Part shown: positions 55,501 through 63,495 of the stretch, one piece after another
Numbering within the stretch: position 1 is the stretch's first letter
Layout: each line of letters opens with the position of its first letter
NCBI GenBank assembly: GCA_014904845.1
Contig: MU119499.1
Coordinates: forward strand, 1 to 63,495
Direction of reading: 5' to 3'
DNA: 63,495 bases
Source: Acephala macrosclerotiorum
Lineage: Eukaryota > Ascomycota > Leotiomycetes > Helotiales > Mollisiaceae
The notes under the pieces: generated by a model
Seen by the model: only the letters and a program-made list of their open reading frames with translations
The model's database searches: none
Told to the model about the DNA's origin: nothing
Position numbers and translations under genes: made by a program

Positions 55501-58275
55501 ACTTAATAAAATATTAAATATATTTAATATTTATATTATAATTAATTCGTTGAAAAACTTTTATAAAATATTATATCGATAAATAATTAAAACGTTTATA
55601 TAATTAATATAATTCGATATTAGTAAAATAATTTCAAATTAAACTTTTTTTCGATTAATATAATAATATTTATAAATAGTTTTATTTTTTTACAATAGAA
55701 ACGATTTTATTTTTTTAAATTAAAACGTTTTTAAAATTATTGAATTTTATATTTATAGTGTTTATATTTTAAATACAAAATAAAAAAATATATATTTGTA
55801 AAAACAATATAAAAAATAATAATATTTAATAATATATCGATTCGAATAATTTTTTACAATAAAATAATATTTTTATTAAAACGAATTTTATAAGTTTCGA
55901 TCGTAAAAATATTTAATTGAACGTTAATATTAAACTTTCGAAGTACTATAAATTGCGATTAATCAATAATTGATATTTTAACGATTTTATTATTTGATAT
56001 AATCTTTTAAAAAACTTTTAAAAAATATCGATTTTTGAAAATAAAAAATAAATATTAATTCGATTTAAATAATTCGAATTATAATTATAAAATATTGAAT
56101 ATATTTTCTCTCGTAATAATATAACAAATAAATTAATTATTTAAAATAATTATTGTTTACATATTATTAATTTCTTTAAATTCGATAAAATAATTTTTAT
56201 TTTTGTTTTTTATTTTTATATTTATTAGCAATTGATTTATTTTTACTATTTAAATATTTTTCGATAAATTTTTGATTTTTTTGATTTTAATAAAAAAATT
56301 CTAATAATAAATTATTATAATATTTCGATTTATCGTATATTGAATTTATTATTAAAATTTTATATATATTTATTATTATTTTTTTATTATATATTTTATA
56401 GATTAATATTTCGATTTACTACAAATATAATACTTTTTCTAATATAATCTCTTTTGAAATCTATAATTTTTACGATATTTATTTTGAAAATTTTAGTATT
56501 TTTTTCGATTTTATTCTCGATCGCGTTTTTTTTTTCGTTTTTTATACGTATAATCGATTCAATTTTAATCGAATTCGTTTTTTTTATTTTAAGAAATAAA
56601 ATCCAAATTATATTACTATATTTCACGTGATCGCGTTACAATATCTACTATTAATCGTAATTTAATATAAACGCTTTCAAAAGTATTAATAGATTTATAA
56701 AAAATAAAATTGTATTTTTTAATATTTTAATAAATACTAATAATTTAATTTCGCAAATTATATTTCGTTTAATATTTTAATAATAAATCAAATTGAATTT
56801 TTTGAAATTGATCGAAAAATAATTATAAATAATTCAATTTAAATTTTATTAAATTAATTATAATAATTTTTATTAGAATTGTTTTTTTTTATAAAAATAT
56901 ATATAATTAACGATTTTTTTTAATTTCAAAATAAGTTTTTATTATTATTATTAGTATAATAAAATCGAATTCTTTTTTTATAAATTTATTAAAATAAAAT
57001 ACGTTTACTCGTTTTATAAAATTAATAAAAAATGTTTTATTATATTAGTCTTAAAGTAATTTAATTTTATTATAATAATTATAAAAAATTAATAATTTGC
57101 GATTAAAAATATTATATAGTTTTTTATTATACTTTTTATCGTCGATATAAATTTTTATTAAATTCGTAAATAATTTAATAGAAATATTTTATAAATTATT
57201 AATAAATAAATTAAATATTTTATATTATATTAATTAAATTCGTATTTATAAAAAAAATTATAATAAAAAAAATATAAAAAATAATTATAAAAATAATTAT
57301 CGTTTTAAAAAATAAATTCGTATTATTAATTGAAATCGAAAAAGTAATTATACTTTGAATATTGATTATTAATATTAAAATATTTTGATTTGTTAATTCA
57401 ATTAATCAATTTTATTAAAAGAAAAAAATTTTATTTTTTAATTAATTGATAATTTTTTTTTGTATTTATTTATAAAACTTTTTTTATTAAAAAACTTTTT
57501 TCAAATTATCGATAATAAACTTTTTATTTTTTGATATTTAAATTTCGTAAATACGTAAAAAATCTCGAAAACAACGTATAAAATTTTTATATATTAAACG
57601 TAAAATTTATTATATATATTTTTCAAAGTTTTCTCGAAAATATTTTTATAAATTATAATTCGAATATTTTTTCTTTTTATATATTTTAAATCGATAAAAA
57701 ATATATTTATTTAATATTTTTTTATTAAAATTTTTATTATTCGTAAAATCGAATTTTTTTTTTTATTTATTTTTATTATAAACGAATTTAATTTTAAATA
57801 AATTTATTATTTTAAAAAATAATTATATAATAAATAATAAAAAAATTAAAAATTTTAATTCGAATTCAAATAAATATTATTATTAATATTTATACGTTTT
57901 TGATCAAATAATAAATAAAATCGTAAAACTTTTTTATCGATTTTATTTTTAATATAATTTCGAATAAATTAATATAAAATTAAAATCGTTTTTATAATTT
58001 TTTATTCGTTTTTTGTAAACGTTATTATTCTATATAATAAACGTAAATTTAAAAAATAAATACAAATTTAAAATTGTTTTTATATTATTTTTTTTAAATT
58101 TTTAATAATTTTAATATTTTTAACGTATTTCTATAAAAAAATTCTTATAAATTTTTATTTTTTCGAAAATATATTAATTATTTTAAACGCGTTTTATAAT
58201 GAGTTTAATAAATTTTTTATTTTATTATAATTAATTTCTTTTAAATAAATTTTTATTATTTCGTAATTAATTGAA

Positions 58276-58493
58276 TAATTATTAATTAGTATTAGTATTA
58301 TTAAAAATATTTATTACTAGTAATAAATTAAAAACGAAATAAATAAATTAAATAATTCGTTAATTGATTGCAAATTGTAAATTTAATAAACGCACAAAAA
58401 TTGAAAAATATAATCTCAACTCTAGTGCAAGCGGCGCTAGTCCCGATCTGGCCTAGTGCCACACGTGACTACTAAACTAATATTGTACTTACA
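58276..58493. repeat. LTR-like repeat, right copy
   Basis: This is the partner of 52306-52523. The normal-GC island (about 58423-58470) contains CACGTGAC at 58462-58469. This copy keeps more C and G than the left one, so it is the less mutated of the two. Confidence 0.7.
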
Positions 58494-61285
58494 ATTATTA
58501 ATACTTTGAAAATATTAAATTTTATTATAGTAATTATTAATTAATAATAAAAAAACAATATTTATTATTTGATTTTAATAAATATTAAAATTATTATAAC
58601 AAAACAAATATTAAAAATTATTAATTTTATAAAATAATTTTTTTAAAATTTCTATAAAATATTTAAAAAAACGAGTTAATTTGTTTTTGTTATTAAAAAT
58701 TTTATAATATTTGAAATTAATTTCATAGAAATCGATTTTTTATTATTAATTAAAAAAAATATATTATTATTATTTTTAAATTATATTTTAATTTGTTTAA
58801 ATTAATTAATTCGAGTAAAAAATACGAGATATTAAATATTAAAACGAAATATTGTATTATTTTTAAGTATATAATTCGAGATTTTAATAATAGTATTATA
58901 AATATTAAAAATTTTTAATTATTTATTATTATTAAATAAAATTTTAAATTCGTTAAAATAATAATTATAAAAATAAAAATTGAATATAAAATCGAATATA
59001 AAAAATTTTTTTTTTAAAACAATTATTTGTTATTATAATAAAAATATAAATTAAATACAAAAATAATAATTCGTAAAATAATATATTTTGAGATTTTAAA
59101 AATTTCAATTTTATTTATACGATTATAATTATTTTTCTTTTAAAAACTTATTTGTATTAAACTATTAAAAATCGCTATATTTGTATATATTTTTAAATCG
59201 AAAAAATATTAAAAAAAAAATATAATACGAAAAATTAAATATTAATATTATTAAAAAATAATATAATATTAAAATTCGCGAACGATTTTTATATTCTAAT
59301 AAAATCTTTTTTATTTTTTATTTTTTATTTTTAATATTATTTTATATAAAACAAATACAATTAAAATAATATAAAAAACGAAATTATTTTTTTCGATTTT
59401 TTATAAAATTATTTTTTTTTAATAAAAAAAAAATAAATAAAATTTTAAATAAAAAAATTTTCGATAAAAAAATAAAAAAGTATTTTTTTATAATAATAAT
59501 ATTATTTTTAAACGTAAACGTCAAAAAAAAATATTTTAAAAATAATATAAAACGTTAATTATTTTATTTTATTAAAAAAAAACGAAATCGAAAAATTTTC
59601 GAATATAAAAACGAAAAAAAAAAAACTCGAATAAAAAAATAATTTTATTATTAAACAATTTTAATTTAAATTTATTTAATATAAATATTAATACAATATA
59701 TAAATTTAAATTTAAAAAAATACGATTTATTGATTTAATTAATAAAATTAAAATTTTTTTTAAAAAACGAAAAAATTAATTTAAACGATTTAAAACGTAA
59801 AAAATATTTCAAAAATATATTAAAAAATATATAAAATACTTATTATCGCGAATCGTTTTAATATTAAAAAAAATTATAATTTATTTTTAAACAATTAATA
59901 TTTCTATTTATCAAAAACTAATTATAAAAATTTGAAAAAAAAAATATTCAATAAAATAATATTTAATTAAAATTTTTTTTTAAAATTTATAAAAATATTA
60001 ATTCGTTTATTCGTATTAAAATAATTTAATATATAACGTAATAAAAAAAGTTTTTATTGTTTTAAAATTTTGTTTTTAATTGTAATAAAAATATTTTAAA
60101 AACGATTCGATTGTAATCGTAAAATATTTAAAAAAAGTAATAATTTTTATTAGAATTTATAATTTTTAATCGTAAAAAAAATTATTAATATTTATCGATT
60201 AATTAATGCGATTATAAAAATAAATTTTATTACTTTAAAAAACGTTAATATATTTTTTTTCGTAAATAAATTTTCTGAAAAATTTATCGAATATTTTTAT
60301 ATTTTTTTAATAATTTTTTATTTTAAATACAATTAATTTACTTTAAACGTTTAAAATAAAAATATAATAATTTTTATAATCTTTTTAAAATTTTTGCGAA
60401 TAATAATATTATTTTAAAAAATAATTAATTTTATAATTTAATTCGTTAGAATTATTATAATAATTTTAAAAAACGTATTTTTTAAAATTGTAATATTATT
60501 TTTAAATAATGTAAAAATCATAAAATTTTATACGAATTATAATAATAAATTAATATTTTTACAAATTCGTTAATTCGTTTTTAAATATATTCAAAATTTA
60601 AATAAAATATTAAATCGAATTAAAAAAATTTAAATTTATATAAAATTTAAATTATAATTTTATTAAAACGAAATAATTATTATTAATTTTATTTGTAATT
60701 TTAAAAAACGTTTCTTTGAAAATATAAAAATTATTAAACTTTTAAAATAAATTAAATATAATAATATTTTTAAAATCAAAATTTTTATTAAAAATTATAT
60801 TTATTATAAAATATAAATTTAATATTTTAATATTATTATTAAATTATTATATTGATTAATTAAAAAAAACGAGTTTTTTAATTAAAAAAAAAAACAAAAA
60901 ATCGTTATAATATTTTTATAAAATAAATTTACAACGATTTTAATATTTTATAAAATTTATTACGATTTTATTAATAAATAAAAAATAATTATTCTAAATA
61001 TTAATATTAATTAATAAAAATATAAAAAAATATTCGATTAATATAATAATAAAAAACGAAAACGAGTAATTCAATACGAGTTAAAATTTTAAAATACTAT
61101 TAAACGAAATTATAATACAATCAAAAAAATATATCGAGAAATTTTAAAATATTTTCACAAATTACAATTTTAATTATATAATATTTATTTTATTTTTAAA
61201 ACAAATATTAATATATTCGTCGTTTAATTAAATTAAATAATAATAGATTTTTTTAATATTTTAATTATTCGTTAATTTATTTAAA

Positions 61286-61338
61286 TACAATTATTCGATT
61301 TTGAAATTAAATACAATTATTCGATTTTGAAATTAAAT
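61286..61338. repeat. Tandem duplication, 26-bp period
   Basis: The unit acaattattcgattttgaaa plus six bases occurs twice in direct succession. Confidence 0.75.
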
Positions 61339-61686
61339 ATATTAAAAAAAATATTTATATTACTATAAATAAATTATTTAAAAAATCGCGAATAAAAAAC
61401 GATAATTTAAAAAAAAAAAAATATCGATAAATTTATTATAATTGAATTTAATTATATTAAAATAATTTTAATTTTAATTAAAAAACGTAAAATTAATCGA
61501 AAAATTGAAAGTAAATTATTTGTAATTAAAAGTAAATACGTAAAATAAAAATATTTATTTAAATTATTAAATCAAATTTTAAAAAATCCTTTTAAATTCG
61601 ATATTTTTAATTTTTAATTTTCGATATTAATTGTAATTTTTGTGTATATTATATTAATTATTTTCTTTGAAATTAATAAATTATTA

Positions 61687-61711
61687 AATAATAATAATAA
61701 TAATAATAATA
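61687..61711. repeat. (AAT)n microsatellite
   Basis: About eight successive AAT units, within the AT-rich isochore. Confidence 0.85.
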
Positions 61712-63495
61712 CTATTTTTTTCTTTTTGATAATAATTATTCGAATTATTTTTAAAATATTATTTAATATTTAACAATTTTAAAACGATTAAAATAATTTT
61801 TAAAAATAAAATTTTATAAATTAATTCGAAAATTTATCGATTATAATATTCGAAATAAAATATTATAAAAAAATATTTTTAAATTTTATTTATTTCGATT
61901 TATTTTAAACGATTTAAAATAATATATAATAATTATAATTGAATTACATAATAAATTCGAATATATTAAAAAAAAAAACATTTATTATTGAATAATTAAT
62001 CGATATTATTAAAAGAAATACTATAAAAATATTCAAGATTTTATAGTAAATTATAACGATTATTAATACAAAAATTAAAAAAAATACGAAAATTTTTTAT
62101 ATTTTCAAAGAATAATTTTATTATTTTATTATATTGAAATAAATATAATTAAATTTTCGCAATATAAAATATTTAATAATTTGATTATAATATAAAATAA
62201 TTTTTTCGATTGAATTAAAATTAAATCAATAAAAAATTCAATTTTTAAAAAAGTTATTAAATTTATTTATAATAATATTATTTACAAATATAATATTTTC
62301 AATTATATAAAATTGAATAAAAAACTCGAATTCAAAAGAATTATTATTAAAAAATTAAATAAATTCAAAATTAAACGAATTATTATTTTCATATATAATT
62401 CGAAAATAAATAAAATAATTAAATAAAAATATCAATTTATTATTATCGTATTAATTGTTTTAACAAAAAAAAATTAAAAAAATTAATTAAAATATTTATT
62501 AATTATTCTTTTTATAAATCGAATAATTATTTATAAATTAATTAAATATATATTATTTTATATAATTTATAATAAAAAAATTGTTTTATTTATTGAGATT
62601 CGATTTTTTATTTAGAAAACTTTCGATTGAAATAAAATATATAATCGAATAAAGTTTTTTAAATTAAAAATTAAATAAATTAAAATACGAAATAAAAATA
62701 TAAAAAAATCGAAATTAAAAAAAAAATATAATTGTAAATAAAATTAAATATATTTTGATATTTATTATTAAATATAAAAAAAATTAATTTAAAAAAAGAA
62801 TTTTATTTTAATATATAATATTAAATTCATTGATTAAAATATATTTAAAAATATTAAATTATTATATAAATAATTAAATTTGTATCGAATTTATTAAATA
62901 AATTAATTAAAAAAAAATTATTTACTTGAAAAAATAAACGAAATAATAATTTGAAAATCATATATTGAAAATCGTTTAAAGAAATTTATTAAAAAAAATA
63001 AATATTAAAATCTTTTAAATAATAATAAAAACGAGAATATTATTAAATTTATTAATTTTAATAATAATAAAAATACAAATATAAAAAAAAAATTATTAAA
63101 AAATTTCGTAATAAATAAAATATTTAAAAAAACAAAAAAAAAAAAAATTAAAATTATAATTTGTATTTATAAATTCAATAAAATTAAAAAAAATAAATAT
63201 ATACGATTTTTTGAAAATTAAATAAATAAAAAAAACTAATTAAATTTTAAAATAATAATAATTTTTTAATTGAAAATTTTATTTTTTTATTTTTTTATTT
63301 ATAACGATTTTTTTTTTTTTAAAAAAAATCTTAGAAAATTTTAATTTTTAAAATTTATAAAATTTTTTTTTTAATATATTTAAATGTATTTCAATTATAT
63401 TTAATTACATTTAAATTATATAAATATTTATTAATATAATATTTATTATAATTTATAAAAAAAAATTTTAATTTTTTTTTTTTTTTTTTTTTTAA

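Larger units (their letters stand above)
52306..58493. mobile_element. LTR-like retroelement relic, about 6.2 kb
   Basis: Two direct repeats of about 218 bp (52306-52523 and 58276-58493) bound 5.75 kb of decayed AT-rich DNA. The size, spacing and direct orientation fit an LTR retrotransposon. Orientation is unsettled: the right-hand ends read TTACA, so on the minus strand each repeat begins TGTAA, and the only sizeable internal frame (56396-56626) is on the minus strand. On the plus strand a TTGG that could be a primer-binding site follows the left copy. No catalytic motif can be read with confidence. Confidence 0.6.
42900..63495. repeat. RIP-like AT-rich isochore, at least 20.6 kb, no intact genes
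   Basis: The interval is almost entirely A and T, with frames broken by TAA and TAG. The few remaining C and G bases sit mainly in CpG dinucleotides. In four sample lines (47461, 50161, 54481, 60001) I counted 16 C, of which 14 are followed by G. The interval contains the retrotransposon relics and tandem duplications listed separately. It runs past the right edge of the window. It could be part of a regional centromere, a subtelomere, or an interstitial isochore; the window alone cannot tell. Confidence 0.85.

Noticed and set aside
57120..57160. YIDD-like reading on the minus strand, possible reverse transcriptase box
   Set aside because: The residues around it do not fit copia or gypsy motifs, and AT-rich DNA yields such strings by chance.
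42900..63495. Mitochondrial DNA origin of the AT-rich part
   Set aside because: It is joined to nuclear genes through a graded LINE relic, contains LTR-like repeats and has no rRNA, tRNA or respiratory genes.
1..63495. CRISPR arrays or prokaryotic operons
   Set aside because: No spaced repeats of that type; introns and gene content are fungal.

Overview
The window reads as nuclear DNA of a filamentous ascomycete (Pezizomycotina; Leotiomycetes is a guess from protein style only). Evidence: genes with short 41-182 nt GT-AG introns and CTAAC/CTGAC-type branch points, an acrB-like ubiquitination-network protein, a Ccr4 deadenylase, a primase large subunit, a But2-type secreted protein, and AT-rich tracts mutated in the manner of repeat-induced point mutation (RIP).

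Layout. An AT-rich RIP-like block occupies the left edge (1-140). A gene island of about 42 kb follows. From about 42.1 kb a decayed non-LTR retrotransposon leads into an AT-rich isochore that runs to the end of the window (at least 20.6 kb). It holds an LTR-like repeat pair about 6 kb apart and no intact gene.

Gene island, intact genes: a 187-aa secreted cysteine-containing protein (759-1401, +); a 62-aa six-cysteine secreted peptide (13077-13318, +); an uncharacterised 5-exon fungal protein (16974-18469, +); Ccr4 (20079-22450, -); a SAM methyltransferase (24822-26495, +); an LYRM5/ETFRF1-like LYR protein with a 13-nt micro-exon (26729-27199, -), divergent from a mitochondrial-type 4HBT thioesterase-like gene (27520-28540, +); acrB-like (33695-36502, +); DNA primase large subunit (37186-38817, +).

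Gene island, decayed genes: a divergent pair of very large genes (2319-6311, - and 7253-12544, +; the second DUF6603-like), an alpha/beta hydrolase (14108-15360, +), a But2-like secreted protein (29284-29966, +), and three unidentified relics beside the isochore (39414-39963, -; 40030-40824, +; 41201-41995, -). Their lesions are mostly C-to-T-type nonsense changes in frames that otherwise stay open, single-base frameshifts, and one 482-bp Tc1/mariner-type MITE with a TA duplication. The housekeeping genes between them are clean, which argues for real decay rather than assembly error.

Most notable items: the co-decayed divergent giant-gene pair, which may be a fungal two-gene system without a known role; the survival of C almost only as CpG in the isochore; GC-normal islands with CACGTGAC inside both copies of the LTR-like repeat; and two genes that single-ORF scans miss (the six-cysteine peptide and the LYR protein).
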